This document shows positions 1-6,053 of a stretch of 7,031 nt of DNA, in pieces. Source of the DNA: Sulfuricella sp. GTDB lineage: Bacteria; Pseudomonadota; Gammaproteobacteria; Burkholderiales; Sulfuricellaceae. The first letter of the stretch is position 1. Each line of letters starts with the position of its first letter. The stretch spans positions 1 to 7,031 of the forward strand of contig JAUYEK010000350.1 of assembly GCA_030691435.1 (NCBI GenBank), read 5' to 3'. Below the pieces are notes generated by a model. The model saw nothing but the letters and a program-made list of their open reading frames with translations. It did no database searches and had not been told where the DNA came from. Both the position numbers and the translations under genes were made by a program.

Positions 1-630
1 ACGGCACAGCAGCACGTCGGGCTGGATACCGATTTCGCGCAGTTCCTTCACCGAATGCTGGGTCGGCTTGGTCTTGATTTCCCCCGCCGAGGCGATGTAG
101 GGCACCAGCGTGAGGTGAACGTAGCAGGTATTGTTGCGCCCCAGTTGCACGCCCATCTGACGGATGGCCTCGAGGAAGGGCAGAGACTCGATGTCGCCCA
201 CGGTGCCGCCGATTTCGATAATCGCGACTTCCGCATCCCCTGCCCCGAGACGAATGAAATTCCTGATTTCGTCGGTGATATGAGGAATTACCTGCACCGT
301 CCCGCCCAGGTATTCGCCGCGACGCTCTTTCTTGATCACGCTTTCATAGATCTGGCCGGTGGTGAAGTTGTTGCTCTTCTTCATCTTCACCTGGGCGAAG
401 CGCTCGTAGTGACCCAGGTCGAGATCGGTTTCGGCGCCATCCTCGGTGACGAACACCTCGCCGTGCTGAAACGGGCTCATGGTGCCCGGATCGACGTTGA
501 TATAGGGGTCAAGCTTGAGGAGGGTAACCTTGATGCCGCGGGTTTCGAGAATAGCGGCAAGAGAGGCGGCTGCGATGCCTTTTCCAAGAGAGGAAACGAC
601 CCCGCCTGTGATGAAAACGAATTTGGTCAT
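1..630 (-). CDS. pyrG: CTP synthase, N-terminal 210 residues (partial, runs off the left edge)
   Basis: CTP synthase makes CTP from UTP, ATP and glutamine, the last step of pyrimidine nucleotide synthesis in the cytoplasm. Reading leftward from the ATG at 630-628, the frame is open for all 210 codons to the window edge. It starts [10 protein letters not shown] and continues with the phosphate-binding loop [10 protein letters not shown] (residues 9-18). [15 protein letters not shown] (39-53), [21 protein letters not shown] (57-77), NNFTTGQIY (87-95) and [16 protein letters not shown] text ([20 protein letters not shown], 136-155) then follow in the canonical order. D71 and E139 fit the known Mg-binding acidic residues of the synthetase domain. 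[12 protein letters not shown] (177-188) is the conserved nucleotide-site stretch. Family members are about 540 residues, so the rest of the synthetase domain and the whole glutaminase domain lie outside the window. The start is the one that matches the family N-terminus; no strong Shine-Dalgarno is visible. It is divergent from feoA. Identification is very secure. Confidence 0.98.
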   Translation of the reverse strand, partial: MTKFVFITGGVVSSLGKGIAAASLAAILETRGIKVTLLKLDPYINVDPGTMSPFQHGEVFVTEDGAETDLDLGHYERFAQVKMKKSNNFTTGQIYESVIKKERRGEYLGGTVQVIPHITDEIRNFIRLGAGDAEVAIIEIGGTVGDIESLPFLEAIRQMGVQLGRNNTCYVHLTLVPYIASAGEIKTKPTQHSVKELREIGIQPDVLLCR

Positions 631-664
631 TTTGAGAGCAGAATTGAGCACAAGACGGGTTCAA

Positions 665-693
665 ATTGTAGCGCAAAACGGGCTTCACTTAAA
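665..693 (-). promoter_or_regulatory. Candidate sigma70-type promoter for pyrG
   Basis: On the minus strand a good -10 hexamer TACAAT (670-665) sits 17 bases downstream of a weak -35 match TTTAAG (693-688). This would start transcription near 658, about 28 bases ahead of the pyrG ATG. The -10 is convincing; the -35 matches only about half of the consensus, so the call is tentative. Confidence 0.4.
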
Positions 694-728
694 GCTAAAC
701 ATGAGTTAAACAAGTTTCATAAAACGAT

Positions 729-756
729 TTGCAAACGCTTGGGGGTGTGGCATAAT
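729..756 (+). promoter_or_regulatory. Candidate sigma70-type promoter for feoAB
   Basis: A -35-like TTGCAA (729-734) is followed after 16 bases by CATAAT (751-756), which matches the -10 consensus at 5 of 6 positions. This predicts a transcription start near 763, roughly 28 bases before the feoA ATG. The element is overlapped by the Fur-box-like palindrome listed separately, as expected for an iron-repressed promoter. It is inferred from hexamer matches only. Confidence 0.5.
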
Positions 757-772
757 AAGAACAGTTCTCATT
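754..772 (+). promoter_or_regulatory. Fur-box-like operator upstream of feoA
   Basis: The 19-base sequence AATAAGAACAGTTCTCATT is an imperfect palindrome centred on A763. Its halves AATAAGAAC and GTTCTCATT are complementary at 8 of 9 positions, and one further matching base pair on each side extends the palindrome to 753-773. It differs at three positions from the classic AATGAGAATnATTCTCATT form of the Fur (ferric uptake regulator) binding site. It overlaps the candidate -10 and the predicted transcription start, and ends 18 bases before the feoA ATG. Ferrous iron transport genes are well-known Fur targets, so iron-dependent repression of feoAB is the natural reading. No binding evidence is available from sequence alone. 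Confidence 0.7.
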
Positions 773-790
773 AAACCAAGTCAAAAAAGC

Positions 791-1045
791 ATGGCTACCG
801 TTAACCTGGAAACTCTCAAAGCTGGCGAAACCGCTACTATCGCTGCGGTGCACACTGATCGCGCGCTTTCCTATCGCCTTGCGGCGCTGGGCTTCCGCAT
901 CGGCAACCGCGTCGAAGTCATCCGCCTTGGCCGTTTTTCCGGCCCGCTGCACGTTCGCATCGGCGCTACCGACATCATGCTGCGCAAAAAAGAAGCGCAG
1001 AAAATTGAGGTTCAAACGGTCATAGCGAATCACCGCCCCGAATAA
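791..1045 (+). CDS. feoA: Ferrous iron transport protein A (FeoA)
   Basis: FeoA is a small cytosolic protein with an SH3-like beta-barrel that supports the Fe(II) transporter FeoB; its exact role is still debated. The 84-residue product has the usual family length (75-90). It carries the family pattern: LKAGETATIAAV (9-20), YRLAALGFRIGNRVEVIR (28-45), SGPLHVRIG (50-58) and MLRKKEAQKIEV (63-74). The ATG at 791 gives the standard N-terminus. The upstream sequence AAGTCAAAAAAGC has little Shine-Dalgarno character, so initiation may rely on an A-rich leader. The gene ends in TAA at 1043-1045, immediately followed in frame by TGA. It lies just downstream of a Fur-box-like site and upstream of feoB, the classical feo order. 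No feoC-like gene follows feoB. Confidence 0.95.
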   Translation: MATVNLETLKAGETATIAAVHTDRALSYRLAALGFRIGNRVEVIRLGRFSGPLHVRIGATDIMLRKKEAQKIEVQTVIANHRPE

Positions 1046-1155
1046 TGAAACGACGATTCGCAATGACCGTTTCCCTCACCCCTGCCCTCTCCCGCAAGCG
1101 GGAGAGGGGGACGGAGTCTCGCTTCGCGAGTTTCACTTTAACGCTCGCCCGATGA
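1045..1155 (+). other. Small reading frame bridging feoA and feoB (36 codons, probably not a functional protein)
   Basis: This frame begins at an ATG that shares one base with the feoA stop (TAATG at 1043-1047). It runs through the palindromic repeat and ends with TGA at 1153-1155, overlapping the feoB start (ATGA at 1152-1155). The peptide starts MKRRFAMTVS and includes LTPALSRKRERG, the kind of arginine-rich text produced when this dispersed palindrome is translated in other genomes. That argues against a conserved protein. The geometry is nonetheless suited to translational coupling: ribosomes ending feoA could restart at once, read through the hairpin and finish exactly at the feoB start codon, which lacks a clear Shine-Dalgarno of its own. 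Its translation is hypothetical. Confidence 0.3.
1073..1130 (+). repeat. Dispersed-type palindromic repeat with two hairpins between feoA and feoB
   Basis: CCCTCTCCCGC (1085-1095), AA, then GCGGGAGAGGG (1098-1108) form a perfect 11-base-pair inverted repeat, preceded by CCCTCACCCCTG (1073-1084). A second hairpin, CTCGC-TTC-GCGAG (1118-1130), follows ten bases later. The sequence resembles the short CCCTCTCCCGCAAGCGGGAG-type palindromes scattered in intergenic regions of many proteobacteria; this is recognised by memory, not by search. No T-tract follows, so it does not look like an intrinsic terminator. In the transcript the hairpins could stabilise upstream feoA mRNA, attenuate read-through or influence feoB translation. 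Confidence 0.75.
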
Positions 1156-2939
1156 AACGCGTCGCCCTGGTGGGCATGCCGAATACCGGCAAATCCACGT
1201 TCTTCAATCGCGCCACCGGCGCTTCAGCCCGTGTCGGCAACTGGCCGGGTATTACTGTCGATCTGCTCGGCGCCAGGCTGCTGCTCGCCGGCGAGATGGT
1301 CGAGCTGGTTGACCTGCCCGGCATCTACGACCTGCACGGCTTCTCCGACGACGAACAGGTAGTCCGCCATTTCCTGGAGAATAATCCGGTCGATCTGGTC
1401 GTCATCATCCTCAACGCCACCCAGATCGAGCGCCAGCTCAGCCTTGCCCTGCAGCTCAAGCAGCTGTGCCTGCCTGCCGTGCTGCTGCTGAACATGGCCG
1501 ACGAAGCCAAAAAATTCGGAATCAGCATCGACGCCGAAAAAATGTCGACCTCGCTGGAGATGCCCGTCGTCATGCTCAGCGCCAAATATGGTAACGGCTA
1601 CCAGGACGCGCATCGGATCATTACCCAGGCCATTCAACACAGCACGCCGATCCCGCCCGAAAAACTGCAAGTCCTGCTGGCGGCCGACGACCAGATCGAA
1701 AGCGACATGGAGGCCGTGCTCAAGCAAACCGTCCAGGTGCCGGTCCAGTTGTCGGACAATCTGACCACCCAGCTCGATCGCCTCATGCTCCACCCCTGGC
1801 TCGGGCTGCCGCTGTTCTTCCTGATCATGTATTTGCTGTTCCAGGCAATTTTCCTGCTCGGCAAGCCCTTGCAGGACGGCGTCGCGTGGCTGCTGGAAGC
1901 ATTCAAGCAGGGCGCGCTGGAGCCATTGCTGGCGGGTCTGCCAGCGGCACTTCACGGCCTGCTGATCGAGGGCATCTACAACGGCGTGGGCACCGTTGCC
2001 ACTTTCGTGCCCGTCATCGTTCTGTTCTTCCTGTTCATGGCGCTGGTGGAGGATAGCGGCTACCTGTCGCGCGCCGCGTTCCTGATGGACGCGCTGATGG
2101 CCAAGCTGGGGCTGGACGGGCGCAGCTTCGTCATGATGCTGCTCGGCTTCGGCTGCAATGTTCCCGCCCTGATGGGCACGCGGGTAATGCGCTCGCGCAA
2201 CCTGCGCCTGCTGACCATGCTGGTGATCCCGTTTTCGCTGTGTTCAGCGCGGCTACAGGTTTTCGTCTTCATCACTGCGGCGATCTTTTCGCCCAAGGCA
2301 GCGCCGCTGGTGCTTTTCAGCCTGTACCTGTTCAGCTTTGCCGCCGCCTTCATCACCGCGCTGCTGTTCAAGAACCGCTTTCAGAACAACGAGCCGTTCA
2401 TCCTCGAATTGCCGCCCTACCGCTTCCCTACCCTGCGCCAGATGGTTCTGCGCGGCTGGCATGAAGTCCGCCATTTCCTCAGCCGCGCCAGCAAGTTCAT
2501 CATCGCCGGCGTGGTGCTGGTATGGCTGCTGACGCATTTTCCCCAGAACGCGGCGCCGGGCAGTATCGACACCTGGGCCGGCATGATCGGCCATTTCATG
2601 GAACCGGTGCTCGCGCCCATCGGCATCGACCAGCACCTCGCCATCGCCCTGATATTCGGATTTGTCGCCAAGGAAATCGTGGTCGGGTCGCTGGCGGTGA
2701 TCTACGGCCTCGAAGGATCGGCCCTGACCGGCATGATGGCGCAGCAACTGGATTGGGTGCAGGCCTACAGTTTCATGCTGTTCACCCTGATTTACACGCC
2801 CTGCCTGTCCACCATCGCCACGATCCGCAGCGAATCGAAAAGCATCCCCTACACCTCGTTCGCCGTTGCCTTTCCCCTGGGGCTGGCATGGCTGTTGAGT
2901 TTTGCCTTTTACCAGACAGCCAGGGCATTGGGTTATTAG
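1152..2939 (+). CDS. feoB: Fe(II) transporter FeoB, compact form
   Basis: FeoB is the inner-membrane permease for ferrous iron, with an N-terminal GTPase domain. The 595-residue product shows G1 GMPNTGKST (8-16), switch threonine T35 in NWPGITVD (30-37), G3 DLPG (54-57), G4 NMAD (114-117) and G5-like SAKYGNG (143-149). Only about 65 residues separate the G domain from the first membrane helix (about 217-236), so the helical region that follows the G domain is shorter than in FeoB proteins of about 770 residues. The membrane part has eight to nine hydrophobic segments. It includes the signature EDSGYLSRAAFLMD (300-313), GFGCNVPALMGTR (332-344) and the two gate motifs, CSARLQ (364-369) and YTPCLSTIA (548-556). 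Gate 1 is usually CSARLP; here Q369 replaces proline. The ATG at 1152 gives MKRVALVG, the normal distance to the P-loop; no clear Shine-Dalgarno precedes it. The stop overlaps the convergent RNA methyltransferase gene. Confidence 0.96.
   Translation: MKRVALVGMPNTGKSTFFNRATGASARVGNWPGITVDLLGARLLLAGEMVELVDLPGIYDLHGFSDDEQVVRHFLENNPVDLVVIILNATQIERQLSLALQLKQLCLPAVLLLNMADEAKKFGISIDAEKMSTSLEMPVVMLSAKYGNGYQDAHRIITQAIQHSTPIPPEKLQVLLAADDQIESDMEAVLKQTVQVPVQLSDNLTTQLDRLMLHPWLGLPLFFLIMYLLFQAIFLLGKPLQDGVAWLLEAFKQGALEPLLAGLPAALHGLLIEGIYNGVGTVATFVPVIVLFFLFMALVEDSGYLSRAAFLMDALMAKLGLDGRSFVMMLLGFGCNVPALMGTRVMRSRNLRLLTMLVIPFSLCSARLQVFVFITAAIFSPKAAPLVLFSLYLFSFAAAFITALLFKNRFQNNEPFILELPPYRFPTLRQMVLRGWHEVRHFLSRASKFIIAGVVLVWLLTHFPQNAAPGSIDTWAGMIGHFMEPVLAPIGIDQHLAIALIFGFVAKEIVVGSLAVIYGLEGSALTGMMAQQLDWVQAYSFMLFTLIYTPCLSTIATIRSESKSIPYTSFAVAFPLGLAWLLSFAFYQTARALGY
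2936..2939. other. Tail-to-tail stop-codon overlap of feoB and the RNA methyltransferase gene
   Basis: The four bases TTAG hold both stops: TAG of feoB at 2937-2939 on the plus strand and TAA of the methyltransferase at 2938-2936 on the minus strand. There is no intergenic space for a terminator between the two converging units. Each transcript must therefore end inside the other gene or be terminated by Rho or collision. Confidence 0.9.
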
Positions 2940-3706
2940 CCGATCTGGCGAACCCGTTCGAAAAAGCAGATGGCCGCAGCGGCTGCGGCATTCAGCGACT
3001 CGACTGTCCCCGGCATGGGAATCATGACCTTGCTGTCGGCCACTGCCAGCAAATCTTCCGAAATCCCTGCTCCTTCGTTGCCGATGATAAATGCCGTCGG
3101 GCCGCTCAAATCGAGGTTGAAGAGTGTCTTTTCGGCGCCTAAAGTCGTTGCAACCACTTGCCCCGGAAAATCCCGCGCCGCAGCCAGCAGATCGCTGTTT
3201 TCATGAATGGACAAATGAAAATGGGCGCCCATGCCGGCCCTGAGCACCTTGGGCGACCAGGCATCGGTACACCCCGGCGACAAATACATCCGTCCGATTC
3301 CGGCAGCAGCAGCGGATCGCAGGATGGAACCCAGGTTGCCGGGATCCTGGACATCTTCAAGCAGTACGCAGCAATCGGTTTTCCCTTCGGCTGGTTGCGG
3401 AATGCGGATCAACGCGACGATTCCGGTCGGCGTGTCCACGGTCGAGATGTCCCGGAACAATTCATCGCTCAGGATGATCAAGTTTTCCGGCGGAACTTTA
3501 TGGAGAAAATCGCGTATTTCCGGATCATCCTGTGCGGAGACGGAAATCATGACCGCTTCGGGCAAGCCGCCTGCCTGATGATAGGCGGCGACCAGATGGA
3601 TGCCATCCAGCAGGGTTTTGCCGGCCTTCTTGCGCTCTTTTGACGAAGCGGCCAGTTTTCTGGCGCTTTTAAGCAGTGGGTTTTCTCTTGAGGTGATTGT
3701 TTTCAT
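2936..3706 (-). CDS. SpoU/TrmH-family RNA 2'-O-ribose methyltransferase
   Basis: Enzymes of this family use S-adenosylmethionine to methylate the ribose 2'-hydroxyl of tRNA or rRNA through a trefoil-knot (SPOUT) fold. From the ATG at 3706-3704 the product is 256 residues, typical for the group. An N-terminal L30e-like substrate-binding region (about 5-100, with ENPLLKSARKL and LLDGIHLV) precedes the catalytic domain. Motif 1 is LEDVQDPGNLGSILRSA (116-132), including N124 and the likely catalytic R130. Motif 2 is FIIGNEGAGIS (206-216). Motif 3 is IPMPGTVESLNAAAA (229-243). The open frame extends further upstream to 3787, but that part overlaps the preceding gene and does not resemble the family, so MKTITSRENP is the chosen start. 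The gene begins 32 bases after the HDOD gene stop and is probably its operon partner. The RNA target (23S rRNA or tRNA) cannot be told from sequence, so no gene symbol is given. Confidence 0.92.
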   Translation of the reverse strand: MKTITSRENPLLKSARKLAASSKERKKAGKTLLDGIHLVAAYHQAGGLPEAVMISVSAQDDPEIRDFLHKVPPENLIILSDELFRDISTVDTPTGIVALIRIPQPAEGKTDCCVLLEDVQDPGNLGSILRSAAAAGIGRMYLSPGCTDAWSPKVLRAGMGAHFHLSIHENSDLLAAARDFPGQVVATTLGAEKTLFNLDLSGPTAFIIGNEGAGISEDLLAVADSKVMIPMPGTVESLNAAAAAAICFFERVRQIG

Positions 3707-3738
3707 ACTTGGTAAACAGCTGATTGCGGTCGCATCGG

Positions 3739-5184
3739 CTATTTCTTCTTCGCCAGATGGGCCAAGCCCTGCGCCGCGCGCAGGCAAAGCTGCTTGAATT
3801 CGAGGTAGCGATGCTCATCGAGCGCACCCCCATCATGCATGCTGTCCGCGTAGAACAAGCCAATCGGCTTGCCGTGCAAAAAAACCGACATGGCAAAAAA
3901 CTCGCCATGCCCAACCAACTGCCTGACCTCGAAAGGAATCATCGGCTCCAGTGCATTTCGATTGCTTGCGTTGTGCCAAATACCCTGCACCTTCTCCATT
4001 AAACGACTGAAAAGATGCCGTGTCGTCACATCGATCTGAAATTGACGCAATGGTGAATCCGGCTCGGCCCCAACCACGTACTTGGCCTTCAGGGTACTGC
4101 GATCCGCTGCCAGCAGGGCGAACACCACGCGGTTCAATCCGATCCCTTCGTGCATCCCCTTCAGCACCAGCGCCATCATGTCGTGCAGATCCAGAGTGCC
4201 ATCCAGATGCGCCGCAATCTCGGCCATGATTTGGTTCAGCACATCCGGGGGCGGCATCAGCCTAACCTCTGGCTGCCTTGTTTCTTCTTCGTCGCCGGGC
4301 TCCGTCGGCCAATCGCCCGGCAGCATCGGCAACCAGGCCGCCGCCGGTCGCGCCCCATACCATTCCCAATGACGTGCCGAAGCGATGGCATTGCGATGAA
4401 TAATGGACACCGTCTCATCGAAAGGCAAGCGCAGCAAACCGGCAACCACTTCATAATCTTCTGTCAGTTGGGCGCCATACCAACCCGACTCAGCATGGCG
4501 TGCCACCGAAGCGGCCATAACCACCCCCAGTATGCGCGGCCTCGTTGCGCTCTCACTGTGCATAAACTCCTGAAACATCTCGGGCAAATTCCACATTTCC
4601 GCGAGTGCGAACTGGAGTTCTCGCAATTCGAACCCTAAGATCGCCTTCTCGACCTCTGCCAGACTGATTTTCTTGCGACGCGATTGCGTCAGAATTTGCG
4701 TCGCCAGATGGGGGGCGTAGGCCCACAGAACGATTTCGCCTAAATCGTAGATAAACGCGCCGATATACACTTCTTCGGATTTCATGTCCGCATGCATGAT
4801 CGCCCAATTTCGCGCCTGCCAGGCAGCATGATAAGCCCGGCCAAAAACACGCATCAACTCGGGCAGGGCACCGTCTACGGGCGGAATATTTTCCTCGATG
4901 GATTTCAGGTCGGCGTGGCGATTGAAAAACGGACCCACACCCAGCATCATCACGGCATGTTCCACCGTTGTGATTTCGTGGCTGAGGCGACCGCGCGACA
5001 TATTGTTGACCAAACGCAGCACTTTCAATGTCATCAAGGGGTCGCGCAGGACTACATCCGCAATCTGGTTGGCGGAAACCTTTTCCATTTTGGCGGCAAG
5101 CTTACCGAGATCAAGAATGGTGCGCCGCAACACAGGCGAGTCCCAATCCTTTAATTCAACCAACCATTCGCCAAGCGCTTTCAT
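3739..5184 (-). CDS. HDOD-domain protein with C-terminal GAF-like region
   Basis: HDOD domains are non-catalytic relatives of HD phosphohydrolases, found in bacterial signalling proteins that influence motility, c-di-GMP output or cell cycle. The 481-residue product has an HDOD region at about 15-270. It includes ANQIADVVLRDPLMTLKVLR (38-57, with the DP-hallmark D48-P49), NN at 60-61, and VEHAVMMLGV (74-83). The place of the catalytic HD pair reads FIYDLGEIVLW (144-154), so histidine is replaced by Y146; this fits a non-enzymatic domain. An acidic, proline-rich linker (about 290-312) leads to a GAF-like sensor region (about 325-475, VVFALLAADRSTLKAKYVVG and MSVFLHGKPIGLFYAD). The frame is open up to 5793, but that part is antisense-frame text over the upstream gene. 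The start at 5184 has GGAG eight bases upstream and forms ATGA with the upstream stop. Ligand and partners are unknown. Confidence 0.85.
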   Translation of the reverse strand: MKALGEWLVELKDWDSPVLRRTILDLGKLAAKMEKVSANQIADVVLRDPLMTLKVLRLVNNMSRGRLSHEITTVEHAVMMLGVGPFFNRHADLKSIEENIPPVDGALPELMRVFGRAYHAAWQARNWAIMHADMKSEEVYIGAFIYDLGEIVLWAYAPHLATQILTQSRRKKISLAEVEKAILGFELRELQFALAEMWNLPEMFQEFMHSESATRPRILGVVMAASVARHAESGWYGAQLTEDYEVVAGLLRLPFDETVSIIHRNAIASARHWEWYGARPAAAWLPMLPGDWPTEPGDEEETRQPEVRLMPPPDVLNQIMAEIAAHLDGTLDLHDMMALVLKGMHEGIGLNRVVFALLAADRSTLKAKYVVGAEPDSPLRQFQIDVTTRHLFSRLMEKVQGIWHNASNRNALEPMIPFEVRQLVGHGEFFAMSVFLHGKPIGLFYADSMHDGGALDEHRYLEFKQLCLRAAQGLAHLAKKK

Positions 5185-6053
5185 GGCATTATCTCCACCG
5201 ACCGCCTGGCTGGGACAAGGTACACATAGAGTCGTGAGCGATGAAAATCGTCCAGCTCGACGATTTCTTCCGGTTCTACTCCGGGGACGGGGAAGGTGTT
5301 GCTGATAAAGCGGCTGCCGGATGGCATTTCCGCGCATACCTTGCGCCAGAGTCGAGCCATCGGCACTGGGGAGAGATAGGCGTAAACCACATCCTGATCG
5401 GCCAGGCTGTGCGGCCAGAAATCGCCCCATTGAAGAGAATAATTTCCTCCGGTCGCTCTTTTTCTGAGCCAACCCAGGACAAACGGCAAGGGGGCAATTT
5501 CCATCCCGGTGAATTTTCCGTCTGGATGCTGTGCATCGAGATAGTTCAGCATTCCGCCCAGACCGGCACCCAAATCCAGAAACCGGACTCCCGCTTTGCC
5601 GGGCAGCAACCCTGCAACCGCCGCCCATGCCTTGCGGCTGGACAGGTAGAGCGGCACCTGGCTGCGAAATACGCTCCAGTAGACGAGGAATAGCAGGATA
5701 AAGGCGGCGAGGAACCACGACGGTGCAACGCCGGACGACAGGGTCGCCGCCAGGGCCGGAGAAAACAGCAGATTGATGGGCAGCCACCACCACGCCAGGC
5801 CGAGACGCGAGCCGAGGAATGCGGCGATACCGCCCTGAATAAAGGCGTCGGCAACAAGCGGGATTTCAACCCCGAATGAGGCGAGCACAGGCGCCACCAG
5901 CACCAGGGTAAGCAGTGTTGCGGCAATCTGTGAAAACAACGCCGCCAGGGAAGGTGAAAAGGACTGGAGCCAATCCGATACAGCATGCCCTCGCCCCGGC
6001 AAGGCGTGCTTGCTGAAAAAAGCAAGATTACTGATTTTTGCCTTCGGCTGCAT
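5181..6053 (-). CDS. Membrane-anchored class I SAM-dependent methyltransferase-like protein
   Basis: The 290-residue product begins with about four hydrophobic segments (roughly 41-60, 66-85, 87-104 and 112-129), so it should sit in the inner membrane. A cytoplasmic Rossmann-type domain follows. Motif I is FLDLGAGLGGML (158-169), a typical SAM-binding glycine-rich loop. The acidic residue ending strand 2 fits E185 in FTGMEIAPLP (181-190). Strand 4 fits DVVYAYLSPVPMARLW (221-236). The substrate is unknown, and enzymatic activity is inferred from fold motifs only. The ATG at 6053 overlaps the motB end by 26 bases and is preceded by GAAAGAG, a weak ribosome site. A TTG at 6002-6000 would avoid the overlap but has no ribosome site. 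The gene ends with TGA inside the ATGA that starts the HDOD gene, indicating translational coupling. I do not recognise a named gene. Confidence 0.82.
   Translation of the reverse strand: MQPKAKISNLAFFSKHALPGRGHAVSDWLQSFSPSLAALFSQIAATLLTLVLVAPVLASFGVEIPLVADAFIQGGIAAFLGSRLGLAWWWLPINLLFSPALAATLSSGVAPSWFLAAFILLFLVYWSVFRSQVPLYLSSRKAWAAVAGLLPGKAGVRFLDLGAGLGGMLNYLDAQHPDGKFTGMEIAPLPFVLGWLRKRATGGNYSLQWGDFWPHSLADQDVVYAYLSPVPMARLWRKVCAEMPSGSRFISNTFPVPGVEPEEIVELDDFHRSRLYVYLVPARRSVEIMP

Noticed and set aside
55..774. 239-codon plus-strand open frame opposite pyrG
   Set aside because: The minus strand encodes an unmistakable CTP synthase with conserved motifs throughout; the plus frame has no recognisable domain and is a shadow of GC-rich coding sequence.
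1224..1955. 243-codon minus-strand open frame opposite feoB
   Set aside because: It is antisense to the conserved GTPase and first membrane helix of feoB, rich in Gln/Glu/Asp/His from reversed hydrophobic codons, and lacks family features.
2973..2989. Hairpin downstream of feoB as an intrinsic terminator
   Set aside because: A 7-base-pair stem is present but no T-tract follows on the plus strand, and it is explained by the alanine-codon run in the methyltransferase gene.
2522..3142. 206-codon plus-strand frame across the end of feoB and the convergent gene
   Set aside because: It lies in the wrong frame over two well-supported genes and is Arg/Pro/His-rich shadow sequence.
3707..3787. N-terminal extension of the RNA methyltransferase reading frame
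   Set aside because: The 27 extra residues overlap the HDOD gene end and do not resemble the family N-terminus; MKTITSRENP at 3706 does.
5185..5793. N-terminal extension of the HDOD reading frame
   Set aside because: The stretch overlaps the methyltransferase gene in another frame, shows no domain, and a clear start with GGAG and ATGA coupling exists at 5184.
6009..6026. CTTGCT...AGCAAG hairpin after the motB stop as a terminator
   Set aside because: The stem is only 6 base pairs, the T-run sits in the loop and not after the stem, and the next gene already overlaps motB.
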